Source: Stomoxys calcitrans (taxonomy: Eukaryota > Arthropoda > Insecta > Diptera > Muscidae). From it: 64,000 bases of DNA. Each line of letters starts with the position of its first letter. The stretch's first letter is position 1. Below, piece by piece: positions 22,874 to 33,572 of this stretch. The stretch spans positions 186,170,571-186,234,570 of the forward strand of contig NC_081552.1 in the NCBI RefSeq assembly GCF_963082655.1, read 5' to 3'. The notes under the pieces are model-generated. The model saw only the letters and a program-made list of their open reading frames with translations. It was not told where the DNA came from and ran no database searches. Made by a program: the position numbers and the translations under genes.

Positions 22874-22885
22874 TTATATATAAGA

Positions 22886-22935
22886 TGGTGTCTCATACGC
22901 ATATTTCGAGGTGTCCTATAGTGGAGGGTATTACA
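22886..22935 (-). mobile_element. HINE-A5 continuation
   Basis: 'tggtgtctcatacgcatatt' and 'tagtggagggtatta' complete the 5' end of HINE-A5 after the Helitron-D2 insertion. 'cgcatatttcgaggtgt' is shared with HINE-A14, so A5 belongs to that older subtype. Confidence 0.7.
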
Positions 22936-22938
22936 AGT

Positions 22939-23430
22939 AACAAGTAAAAGCGTGCTAAGTTCGGCCGGACCGAATCTTATATACCCTCCACCATGGATCG
23001 CATTTGTCGAGTTCCTTTCCCGGTATCTCTTCTTAGGCAAAATAAAGGATATAAGAAATGATTTGCTATGCTATTAGAGCGATATCAAGATATGGTCCGG
23101 TTTGGACCACAATTAAATTATATGTTGAAGACCTGTGTAAAATGTCAGCCAATTCGAATAAGAATTGCGCCATTTGGGGGTTCAAGAAGTAAAATATAGA
23201 GATCGATTGATATGGGAGCTGTATCGGGCTATAGACCGATTCAGACCATAATAAACACGTATGTTAATTGTCATGAGAGAATCCGTCGTACAAAATTTCA
23301 GGCAAATCGGATAATAATTGCGACCTCTAGAGGCTGAAGAAGTTAAGATCCCAGATCGGTTAATGTGGCAGCTATATCAGGTTATGAACCGACTTGTACT
23401 TTATATGACATAGTTGATGAAAGTAACAAT
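22939..23430 (-). mobile_element. HINE-A7, 3' part, interrupted by HINE-A8
   Basis: A full 3' end and one core unit, nearly identical to HINE-A9 ('ttcctttcccggtatctc', 'aggcaaaataaagg'). It stops at 'tgatgaaagtaacaat' where HINE-A8 begins. The expected continuation ('aaaacgtcttgcgaaatt') appears after HINE-A8 at about 24893. Confidence 0.75.
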
Positions 23431-24892
23431 AACAAGTAAAAGCGTGCTAAGTTCGGCCGGGCCGAATCTTATATACCCTCCACCATGGCTCGTATTTGTC
23501 GAGTTCTTTTCCCGGCATCTCTTCTTAGGCAAAAAAGGATATAAGAAAAGAGTTGCTCTGCTATTAAAACGATATCAAGATATGGTCCGGTTCGGACAAC
23601 AATTAAATTATATGTTGGAGAACTGTGTAAAATTTCAGCCAATTCGTATAAGAATTGCGCCCATTGGGGCTCACGAATTAAAATAGAGAGAACGATTTAT
23701 ATGGGATTTGTATCGGGCTATAGACCGATTCAGACCATAATAAACACGTTTGTTGATGGTCATGAGAGGATCCGTCATACAAAATTTCAAGCATATCGGA
23801 TAATAATTGCGACCTCTAGGGGTCAAGAAGTCAAGATCCCAGATCGGTTTATATGACAGCTATATCAGGTTATGAACCGATTTGAACCTTATTTGACACA
23901 GTTGTTGAAAGTAAAAATAAAAAACGTTATGCAAAATTTCAGCCAAATTGGATAGGAATTGCGCCCTCTAGAAGCTCAAGAAGTCAAATCCCCAGATCTG
24001 TTTATATGACAGCTATATCAGGTTATGAACCGATTTCAACCATACTTGGCACAGTTGTTGGATATCATAACGAAATACTTCGTGCAAAAATTCATTCAAA
24101 TCGGAATAGAATTGTGCCCTCTAGAGGCTCAAGAAGTCAAGACCCAAGATCGATTTATATGGCAGCTGTATCAGATTATGGACCGATTTAAACCATACTT
24201 AGCACAGTTGTTGGGTATCATAACAAAACACGTCGTTGCGCACGCTAGAGGCTCAAGAAGTCAAGACCCAAGATCGGTTTATATGGCAGCTATATCAGGT
24301 TATGGACCGATTTGAACTATACTTGGCACAGTAGTTGGATATCACAGCAAAACACGTCGTGCAAAATTTCATTCTAATCGGATAAGAATTGCGCACGCTA
24401 GAGGCTCAAGAATTCAAGACCCAAGATCGGTTTATATGGCAGCTATATCAGGTTATAATACGATTTGAATCATACTTGGCACAGTAGTTGGATATCATAA
24501 CTAAACACGTCGTGCAAAATTTCGTTCCAATCGGATAAGAATTGCGCACTCTAGAGGCTCAAGAATGCAAGACCCAAGATCGGTTTATATGGCAGCTATA
24601 TCAAAACATGGACCGATATGGCCCATTTACAATACCAACCGACCTACACTAATAAGAAGTATTTGTGCAAAATTTCAAGCGGCTAGCTTTACTCCTTCGG
24701 AAGTTAGCGTGCTTTCGACAGACAGACGGACGGACGGACGGACGGACAGACGGACGGACATGGCTAGATCGACATAAAATGTCGCGACGATCAAGAATAT
24801 ATATACTTTATGGGGTCTCAGACGAATATTTCAAGTAGTTACAAACAGAATGACGAAATTAGTATACCCCCCATCTTATGGTGGAGGGTATA
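23431..24892 (-). mobile_element. HINE-A8, complete, nested in HINE-A7
   Basis: 'aacaagtaaaagcgtgct' with hairpin at the left, about seven core units, a (CGGA)n tract (24720-24760) and 'atggtggagggtataaaaa' at the right. Its insertion point in HINE-A7 is an A-rich run, as expected for T/T insertion of Helentron-type elements on the other strand. Confidence 0.85.
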
Positions 24893-25276
24893 AAAACGTC
24901 TTGCGAAATTCATTCAAATCGGATAAGAATTGTGCCCTCTAGAGGCTCAAGAAGTCAAGACCCAAGATCGTTTTATATGGCAGCTATATCAAAACATGGA
25001 CCGATATGGCCCATTTACAATACCAACCGACCTACACTAATAAGAAGTATTTGTACAAAATTTCAAGCGGCTAGCTTTACTCCTTCGGAAGTTAGCGTGC
25101 TTTCGACAGACAGACGGACGGACGGACAGACGGACGGACATGGCTAGATCGACATAAAATGTCGCGACGATCAAGAATATATATACTTTATGGGGTCTCA
25201 GACGAATATTTCGATTAGTTATAATCAGAATGACGAAATTAGTATACCCCCCATCTTATGGTGGAGGGTATAAAAA
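24893..25276 (-). mobile_element. HINE-A7 remainder (5' part)
   Basis: Resumes at 'aacgtcttgcgaaattcatt', one core unit, the 'catggaccgatatggcccat' block, a short (CGGA)n tract (25108-25140) and the 5' end. Followed by a partial repeat of its own beginning at 25277. Confidence 0.7.
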
Positions 25277-25385
25277 CGTCTTGCGAAATTCATTTAAATC
25301 GTATAAGAATTGTGCCCTCTAGAGGCTCAAGAAGTCAAGACCCAAGATCGTTTTATATGGCAGCTATATCAAAACATGGACCGAT
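25277..25385 (-). repeat. Partial direct duplication of 24896-25004
   Basis: 'acgtcttgcgaaattcattt' through 'tatcaaaacatggaccgat' repeats 24896-25004 with few changes, giving a direct repeat offset of about 381 bp. It ends inside the shared 'ggaccgat' motif, where the sequence switches to HINE-B. Confidence 0.75.
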
Positions 25386-25897
25386 CTGAGCCAAATTGCA
25401 GAAAGTTGTCGGAGGGCTTAACACAACTCACAGTCCCAAATTTCGGCGAAATCAGACAATAAATGCGCCTTTGGTAGGCCTAAGACCTTAAATCGAGGGA
25501 TCGGATCAGCTATATCCAAATCTTAACTGATCTGTGCCATATTGCGGAATGATGTCGAGGGGCCTAACGCAACTCACTCTCCCAAATTTCGGCGACATTG
25601 GACAATAAATGTGGCTTTTGTGGGCTCAAGACTCCAAATCGGCGGATCGGTCTATATGGGGGCTATATCAGGATATAGTCCGATATAGCGCATCTTCGAA
25701 CATAATCTGCTAATGGACAAACAAATACTCTGTGCAATGTTTCAGCTCAATATATCTATTTTTAAAGACTGTAGCGTGATTTCAAAAGACAGACGAACAT
25801 GGCTAATTCCTCTTAGAGTTTTACGCTGATCACGAATATATATACTTCATAGGGTCGGAAACGGATATTTCGATGTATTGTAAACGAAATGACAGAA
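25386..25897 (-). mobile_element. HINE-B3, both ends truncated
   Basis: Begins in a HINE-B core unit directly at the HINE-A/HINE-B switch ('ctgagccaaattgcagaaag'), contains the 'gatatagtccgatatagc' part, 'cagacagacgaacatggc' and 'atactcatagggtcgg'-like sequence, and lacks the terminal 5' stem-loop. Confidence 0.7.
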
Positions 25898-25992
25898 TGA
25901 TAAAAATTTAAATTTGTAGAAAATCCAAACATATGAATTAAATATCTCACTGTGTCATTTTGAGTCCTGTATCTTCCAAATTAAAATAAAAA

Positions 25993-26709
25993 CCAGTAAG
26001 GAAGGACAAAAGTCGGGCGGTGCCGACTGTGTAGTACCCTATACCTACCCTATAAGTACAATGTGGGAGCTCTATCCATTTCTGAACCAATTTTGTTGGA
26101 CCTCGGCGAGCAAATATGTTCAAACTGTACGAAAATATATATAGGAGCGATATCTAATTCTGAACCGATTTCGAGCAAACTTTTCTGATAATGTGGTAAT
26201 CGTCTAGGAAAGCGTTGTGCAAAATTTTGGCAAGATTGGACAATTAAATGCGCTTGCAGTGGCTCTTGGAGTGAAAAACGGGCGAAATCTGTTACCATTT
26301 CTATGAAATTCACCAGTTATGTCGAGAGTCATAAAAAACTCATTCCTGCCAAATGTCGGGAGAATCGGTTAACAAATGACCATTTTATTGCGTTATTACT
26401 GCAAATCGGACGAACATATATGTGGGAGCTATATCCAAATCTGAACCGATTTTTTTCCAATTTCAATAGGCTTTGTCTCTAGGTCGAAAAGCAAGCCTGG
26501 CCAAATTTTAAGACGATCGGATGAAAGCGGCGACCTGTACTTTGTACATAATTTAACATGGACAGGCAGACAGACAGTCGGACATAGCTTAATCGAATAT
26601 GAAAGTGATCCTGAGTCGATCGGTACCCTCATCAATGAGTCTATCTCTCTTTCTTTTGCGTGTGACAAATACATTCACTAAGTTACTACAGTAGTGGGGT
26701 AGGGTATGA
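25993..26709 (-). mobile_element. HINE-C2, complete
   Basis: Left end 'agtaaggaaggacaaaagtc' with hairpin GTCGGGCGGTGCCGAC and 'taccctatacctaccct'. Core units with 'gtgggagctatatccaaatc', a degenerate 'caggcagacagacagtcgg' tract, 'gagtcgatcggtaccctcat', 'tctatctctctttctttt' and the 5' end 'cagtagtggggtagggtatg'. Serves as the reference copy of HINE-C here. Confidence 0.75.
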
Positions 26710-26860
26710 AAACTTTAATACTTAATGCTCAATGAACTTTGGACGTTGATCTCGAAAAAATGTCAATGGCGGGTATATTAAATCGTTCGCCAGGAAAATA
26801 GACTAAAATTTCAATCTCAAAGAGATTCGTTAAAGGACATACAGTAGCAATGGACCATAT
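26710..26860. other. Short unassigned spacer
   Basis: About 150 bp between HINE-C2 and HINE-A9, with no recognised repeat or gene. Confidence 0.4.
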
Positions 26861-26862
26861 TA

Positions 26863-27964
26863 AACAAGTAACAAGTAAAAGCGTGCTAAGTTCGGCCGGG
26901 CCGAATCTTATATACCCTCCACCATGGATCGCATTTGTCGAGTTCCTTTCCCGGTATCTCTTCTTAGGCAAAATAAAGGATATAAGAAAAGATTTGCTCT
27001 GCTATTAGAGCAATATCATGATATGGTCCGGTTTGGACCACAATTAAATTATATGTTGGAGACCTGTGTAAAATGTCAGCCAATTCGAATAAGAATTGCG
27101 CTCTTTGTGGGTTCAAGAAGTAAAATAGAGAGATCGATTGATATGGGAGCTGTATCGGGCTATAGACCAATTCAGACCATAATAAACACGTATGTTAATT
27201 GTCATGAGAGAATCCGTCGTACAAAATTTCAGGCAAATCGCATAATAATTGCGACCTCTAGAGGCTCAAGAAGTTAAGATCCCAGATCGGTTAATATGGC
27301 AGCTATATCAGGTTATGAACCGACTTGTACTTTATATGACATAGTTGTTGAAAGTAACAATAAAACACGTCGTGCAAAATTTCATACCAATCGGATAGGA
27401 ATTGCGCCCTCTAGAAGCTCAAGAAGTCAAGACCCAAGATCGGTTTATATGGCAGCTATATCAGGTTATGGACCGATTTGAACCATACTTGGCACAGTGG
27501 TTGGATATCATAACAAAACACGTCGTGCAAAATTTCATTCCAATCGGATAAGAATTGCGCACTCTAGGGGCTCAAGAAGTCAAGACCCAAGATCGGTTTA
27601 TATGGCAGCTATATCAAAACATGGACCGATATGGCCCATTTACAATAGCAACCGACCTACACTAATAAGAAGTATTTGTGCAAAATTTCAAGCGGCTAGC
27701 TTTACTCCTTCGGAAGTTAGCGTGCTTTCGACAGACAGACGGACGGACGGAAGGACGGATGGAAGGACGGACGGACGGACGGACGGACAGACGGACAGAC
27801 GGACGGACGGATGGACAGACGGACGGACATGGCTAGATCGACATAAAATTTCACGACGATCAAGAATATATATACCTTATGGGGTCTCAGACGAATATTT
27901 CGAGTAGTTACAATCAGAATGACGAAATTAGAATCCCCCCCATCTTATGGTGGAGGGTATAAAA
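26863..27964 (-). mobile_element. HINE-A9, complete
   Basis: Starts with a doubled tail ('acaagtaacaagtaaaagcg'), full hairpin, about four core units, a long imperfect (CGGA)n tract (27737-27825) and the 5' end. Sister copy of HINE-A7. HINE-F1 follows with no spacer. Confidence 0.85.
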
Positions 27965-28553
27965 AGGCATTAAGTTCGGCCGGGCCAGACTTTGGATACC
28001 CACCACCTCGGGTATATGTGTAAATCCTTTTTCGTCAAAATCCGGTGAAAATTGAATAATTTATGCACCCAAATTCGGCACGGACATTGAGTGGTCAAAT
28101 ATATGTCACTATTCAATTTTGTAGAACAAAATATTGGTCTTTTTGGCAGATATATCCAATCATAGACCGATCTGAACCATATTAAGGCCGGATATCGTGA
28201 AGCTCAGAAAAAGTCACTCTTAAAAATGGCAGCGAAATCGGGTAATAAATAAAGCTTTAATGGGCTTCAGTCCCCTTATCGGCAGATCGGTTTATATGGC
28301 AGCTATATCTAAATATAGTCCGATCAGAACCATATTTAGGTCGGACGTTGGGAGTTCTTAACCTACTCACTGTAGCAAATTTCACCGAAATCGGGTAATA
28401 TATAAAACTTTAATGGGCTTCAGACCCCTTATAGGCAGATCGGTCTATATGGCAGCTATATCTAACTATAGTCCGATCTGAACCATATTTATGTCGGGTG
28501 TCAGGAGGCCAACAATAACTCTCTGCTTCAAATTTTAGCGAAATCGGTTAAAA
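27965..28553 (-). mobile_element. HINE-F1, 3' part
   Basis: Left end 'aaggcattaagttcggccgg', 'ttggatacccaccacctcgg', then HINE-F core units ('gggcttcagaccccttat', 'ggtcggacgttgggag'). It stops at 'gcgaaatcggttaaaaa', where HINE-A10 begins, and resumes after HINE-A11 at about 31578 in the middle of the same unit. Confidence 0.75.
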
Positions 28554-29695
28554 AACAAGTAAAAGCGTGCTAAGTTCGGCCGGGCCGAATCTTATATACC
28601 CTCCACCATGGATCGCATTTGTCGGGTTCTTTTCCCGGCATCTCTTTTTAGGCAAAAAAAATGATATAAGAAAAGATTTGCTCTACCATTAGAGCGATAT
28701 CAAGATATAGTCCGGTTTGGACCACAATTAAATTATATGTTGGAGACCTGTGTAAAATGTCAGCCAATTCGAATAAGAATTGGATCGATTTATATGGGAG
28801 CTGTATCGGGCTATAGACCGATTCAGACTATAATAAACACGTATGTTGATGGTCATGAGAGAATCCGTGGTACAAAATTTCAGGCAAATCGGATAATAAT
28901 TGCGACCTCTAGAGGCTCAAGAAGTCAAGATCCCAGATCGGTTTATATGGCAGCTATATCAGGTTGTGAACCGACTTGATCCATACTTGGCACAGTTGTT
29001 GGATATGATAACAAAATACTATGTGCCAAAATTCATTCAAATTGGATAAGAATTGCGGCCTCCAGAGGCTCAAGAAGTCAAGACCCAAGATCGGTTTATA
29101 TGGCAGCTATAACCGGTTATGGACCGATTTGAACCATACTTAGCACAGCTGTTGGATATCGTAACAAAACACGTCGTCCAAAATTTCATTCCAATCGGAT
29201 AAGAATTGCGCACTCTAGAGGCTCAAGAAGTCAAGACCCAAGATCGATTTTTATGGCAGCTATATCAGGTTATAAACCGATTTGAACCATACTTGGCACA
29301 GTTGTTGGATATCATAATAACACACGCCGTGCAAAATTTCATCCCAATCGGATAAGAATTGCGCACTATAGAGGCTCAAGAAGTCAAGACCCAAGATCGG
29401 TTTATATGGCAGCTATATCAAAACATGGACCGATATGGCCCATTTACAACACCAATCGACCTACACTAATAAGAAGTATTTGTGCAAAATTTCAAGCGGC
29501 TAGCTTTACTCCTTCGGAAGTTAGCGTGCTTTCGACAGACAGACGGACGGACAGACGGACGGACGGCTAGATCGACATAAAATGTCACGACGATCAAGAA
29601 TATATATACTTAATGGGGTCTAAGACAAATATTTCGAGGAGTTACAAACAGAATGACGAAATAAGTATACCCCCCATCTTATGGTGGAGGGTATA
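28554..29695 (-). mobile_element. HINE-A10, first of a tandem pair in HINE-F1
   Basis: Complete ends, about five core units and a short (CGGA)n tract (29537-29570). Missing one segment ('cgccctttgtgggttc') relative to its sisters near 28780. Directly followed head to tail by HINE-A11 with only an A/T-rich link ('gtataataaaaaacaag'). Confidence 0.85.
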
Positions 29696-29701
29696 ATAAA
29701 A

Positions 29702-31577
29702 AACAAGTAAAAGCGTGCTAAGTTCGGCCGGGCCGAATCTTATATACCCTCCACCATGGATCGCATTTGTCGAGTTCTTTTCCCGGCATCTCTTCTTAGG
29801 CAAAAAAGGATAAAAGAAAAGAGTTGCTTTGCTATTAAAACGATATCAAGATATGGTCCGGTTCGGACCACAATTAAATTATATGTTGGAGACCTGTGTA
29901 AAATTTCAGCCAATTCGTATAAGAATTGCGCCCATTGGGGCTCACGAAGTAAAATAGAGAGAACGATTTATATGGGATCTGTATTTATATGGGATCTGTA
30001 TCTATAGACCGAATAAGACCATAATAAACACGTTTGTTGATGGTCATGAGAGGATCCGTCGTACAATATTTCAGGCATATCGGATAATAATTGCGACCTC
30101 TAGGGGTCAAGAAGTCAAGATCCCAGATCGGTTTATATGGCAGCTATATCAGGTTATGAACCGATTTGAACCTTATTTGACACAGTTGTTGAAAGTAAAA
30201 ATAAAATACGTCATGCAAAATTTCAGCCAAATCGGATAGGAATTGCGCCCTCTAAAAGCTCAAGAAGTCAAATCCCCAGATCTGTTTATATAACAGCTAT
30301 ATAAGGTTATGGACCGATTTCAACCATACTTGGCACAGTTGTTGGATATCATAACGAAATACTCCGTGCAAAAATTCATTCAAATCGGATAAGAATTGTG
30401 CCCTCTAGAGGCTCAAGAAGTCAAGACCCAAGATCGGTTTATATGGCAGCTATATCAGGTTATGGACCGATTTAAACCATACTTGGCACAGTTGTTGGGT
30501 ACCATAACAAAACACGTCGTGCAAAATTTCATTTCAATCGCATAAGAATTGCGCACTCTAGAGGCTCAAGAAGTCAAGACCCAAGATCGGTTTATATGGC
30601 AGCTATATCAGGATATGGACCGATTTAAACCATACTTGGCACAGTTGTTGGATATCATAACAAAACACGTCGTGCAAAATTTCATTTCAATCGGATAAGA
30701 ATTGCGCTCTCTAGAGGCTCAAGAAGTCAAGACCCAAGATCGGTTTATATGGCAGCTATATCAGGTTATGGACCGATTTGAACCATACTTGGCACAGTTG
30801 TTGAATATAATAACAAAACACGTCGTGCAAAATTTCATTCTGATCGGATAAGAATTGCGCACGCTAGAGGCTCAAGAAGTCAAGACCCAAGATCAGTTTA
30901 TATGGCAGCTATATCAGGTTATGGACCGATTTGAACCATACCTGGCACAGTTGTTGGATATCATAACACAACATGTCGTGCAAAATTTCATTTCAATCGG
31001 ATAAGAATTGCGCTCTCTAGAGGCTCAAGAAGTCAAGACCCAAGATCGGTTTATATGGCAGCTATATCAGGTTATGGACCGATTTGAACTATACTTGTCG
31101 CAGTTGTTGGATATTATAACGAAACACGTCGTGAAAAATTTCATTCCAATCGGATAAGAATTGCGCACTCTAGAGGCTCAAGAAGTCAAGACCCATGATC
31201 GGTTTATATGGCAGCTATATCAAAACATGGACCGATATGGCCCATTTACAATACCAACCGACCTACACTAATAGGAAGTATTTGTGCAAAATTTCAAGCG
31301 GCTAGCTTTACTCCTTCGGAAGTTAGCGTGCTTTCGACAGACAGACGGACGGACGGACGGACGGACGGACGGACGGACGGACGGACGGACGGACGGACGG
31401 ACGGACGGACGGACGGACGGACGGACGGACAGACGGACGGACATGGCTAGATCGACATAAAATGTTACGACCATCAAGAATATATATATTTTATGGGGTC
31501 TCAGACGAATATTTCGAGTAGTTACAAACAGAATGACGAAATTAGTATACCCCCCATCTTATGGTGGAGGGTATAAT
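29702..31577 (-). mobile_element. HINE-A11, second of a tandem pair, long
   Basis: Complete ends with about nine to ten core units at about 153 bp spacing and the longest pure tetranucleotide tract in the window (31347-31430). A local duplication 'atatgggatctgtatttat' occurs near 29970. The A10-A11 pair lies inside one HINE-F1 unit. Confidence 0.87.
31347..31430 (+). repeat. Pure (GGAC)21 microsatellite
   Basis: Eighty-four bases of uninterrupted GGAC units, flanked by 'cgacagacagac' and 'agacggacggacatggc'. Its position is the fixed HINE microsatellite slot. The uninterrupted state suggests recent expansion. Confidence 0.95.
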
Positions 31578-32230
31578 AAAAACTTCATGGGCTTCAGACC
31601 CTTTATCGGGAGATCGGTTAAAATGGCAGCTATATCTAAATAAAGTCCGATCTATACCATATTTTGGTCAGATGGTGGGAAGCTTAAAATAACCCATTGT
31701 TTTAAATTTCAGCGGAATCGGGTAATAAATAAAGCTTTTATGGCCTTCAGACCCTTTATCGGGAGATCGGTCTATATGGTAGCTACATCTAAATATAGTT
31801 CGATCTGAACCATATGTCAGATGTCGAGAAGCTTAAAACTACACAATGTTTAAAATTTCAGCGAAATCGGATAAAAAATAAAGCATTTATGGGCATTGGA
31901 CCTTTTACCGTCAGATCGGCTATATAGCAGCTATATCCAAATATGATCCGATTTGGCCCGTTAAAGAATTACACTAGCGTCCATCAAAACGACGAATCTG
32001 TGCCAAATTTCAGCACAATATCTATATTTTTTAAGGCTGTAGAACGATTACAACAGACGGACGGACACACGGACATCGATAAATCGTCTTAGAATTTTAC
32101 GACGATCCGAAATATATATACTTTGTAGGGTCGGAAATTTTTATTCCGATGTGTTGTAAACGGAATGAATAAATGAATATACAGGGGGTATATTCATCCC
32201 CACCACATATCCTACGGTGGTGGGTATAAC
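31578..32230 (-). mobile_element. HINE-F1, 5' part
   Basis: Continues the HINE-F1 unit broken at 28553 ('acttcatgggcttcagaccc'), with about three more core units, 'cagacggacggacacacgg', 'atatatatactttgtaggg' and the 5' end 'cctacggtggtgggtataa'. The pieces rejoin without loss of phase if HINE-A10 and A11 are removed. Confidence 0.78.
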
Positions 32231-32724
32231 AAGAAGTTAAATCGGAAGATGGGTTTATATGGGAGCTATATCAGGTTAAGAACCAATTTGGACCGTTCTT
32301 TGCGCAGTTATTGGAAGTCATAACAGAACACTTCACGCAAAATTTCAGCCAAATCGGTCAAATCGGAAGATCGGTTTATATGGAAGCTATATCAGACTAA
32401 AGACCGATTTGGACCGTGCTTAGTGCAGTTATTAAGGTCATGTCAGAACACTACATGCAAAATTTTAGCTAAATCGGACAAATATTGATGCTTCCAGGGT
32501 CTCCAGAAGTCAAATCGGGAAATCGGTTTATATGGGAGCTATATTTAAATATGAACCGATATGGCCCTTTTGCAATCCCCAACGACCTACATCGATATTA
32601 ATCGATTCAGAACATCGAGATGATCATGAATAAATATACTTAATGGTGTCTTAGACGAATATTTTTTGGTCTTACACACGGAATGACTAGATAAGTATAC
32701 CCCCTCTTATGGTGGTGGGTATGA
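32231..32724 (-). mobile_element. HINE-E3, 3' hairpin lost
   Basis: Core units with 'tttatatgggagctatatca' and 'gaccgtgcttagtgcag', a lost microsatellite, and the 5' end 'cccctcttatggtggtgggt'. It abuts SINE copy 2. Confidence 0.65.
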
Positions 32725-32990
32725 ATGATTGCCAATTTGCCCATGAAAGTACCATTAAGGAACAGGGGCAAGCTACTCACATATCAATGGGTACTTTCCG
32801 ATTCAATTTTAAGCTCATTGATAAGCCCTCCGTTTTTAGCTGATTTGGGGAAAACTTTATACATTTCAAAGTACCACACAAATGTAGCCATCATAGAAGG
32901 GGTAATACACGCTGGTGTTCTCGCCAGGTTTCGAACTTAGGCGTTCAGCGTCATAGGCGGACACACTAACCTCTGCGCTACGTTGGCCTC
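32725..32990 (-). mobile_element. tRNA-derived SINE, copy 2
   Basis: On the minus strand, from about 32990: GGAGGCCAACGTAGCGCAGAGG. It contains an A-box-like TAGCGCAGAGG (32970-32980) and a B-box-like GTTCGAAAC (around 32928-32937) about 35 bases apart, as in a tRNA. A body similar to 2326-2632 follows and ends near 'ggaacaggggcaagc'. Transcription would use RNA polymerase III and mobilisation a LINE reverse transcriptase (family knowledge). Confidence 0.78.
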
Positions 32991-33572
32991 CTCAAACATT
33001 TGCGAAAATTGGCCACACAGTATTTATATGTAGTTTCTCCTTCCAGTCTATATCTAACACCATGGGGTGGGTGTATCCAAATCCTAATACACAGTTTTTA
33101 ATTCGGCTAAATATTAATCCAAGATAATTTAAAGTATACAAAAAGTGACTCACTTGAGTTTTGAAGTATTTTATGATTTTTGCAATGTTTGAAATCAAAG
33201 TACAAGAACTATGATTTACAAGTCCTAACAAATCTGAAAGCCATACGTTGTGTCTACTCAATACAATGAGGTGAATAATGTAAATCGTAGGACACCCGAT
33301 GAATTGCTTGGATACAACAGCATGCCAATGTCAAAGGAGTATAGGAAGAATCCGTACTGGACGAGTTGTGCATGGGATGGAGAATTTTTCGAAACCAAAT
33401 TGTCTATGTTAAGGATTGACTTCGACATTTTAAGAATGTGATTGCCAATACATGGTCCCATCATTAGAAAACTACGAAGAGGGCCGAGTTTGAGAAACTA
33501 AATCAGATATTTGTTAATATGGATAAATTATAGGTCCCTATAAGCTTAAGAGAAAAAAAAAACTTAATAAGT
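32991..33572. other. Unassigned, possibly single-copy DNA
   Basis: No repeat shared within the window. A plus-strand frame from 33250 to 33441 (63 codons, rich in charged and aromatic residues, e.g. KEYRKNPYWTSCAWDGEFF) is open but has no recognised domain. It could be a chance frame or part of an exon. Confidence 0.4.

Larger units (their letters stand above)
20047..22885 (-). mobile_element. Composite Helitron-D2 carrying a HINE-A
   Basis: On the minus strand it begins TCTTATATATAA (ending at 22885 on the plus strand), then HINE-A6, then 'tcaatttgtgtttg…', tandem units, and the 3' end 'gtgcgggtccgggtcag' plus CTAG (20047-20050). It splits HINE-A5 exactly between A (20046) and T (22886). 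Removing it restores 'tactttatggtgtctcatac', matching the 'tactttatggggtctcagac' of other HINE-A copies. There is no target duplication. This is the clearest evidence in the window for canonical Helitron insertion of the whole composite. No coding capacity. Confidence 0.88.

Noticed and set aside
31208..31477. Proteins rich in TDGRTDGR or VRPSVRPS
   Set aside because: Direct translation of the (GGAC)n tract on either strand; not a gene.
32925..32985. tRNA gene on the minus strand (A and B boxes)
   Set aside because: The head lacks a convincing complete cloverleaf and acceptor end, and it is fused to a repeated body present elsewhere; it is a SINE head.
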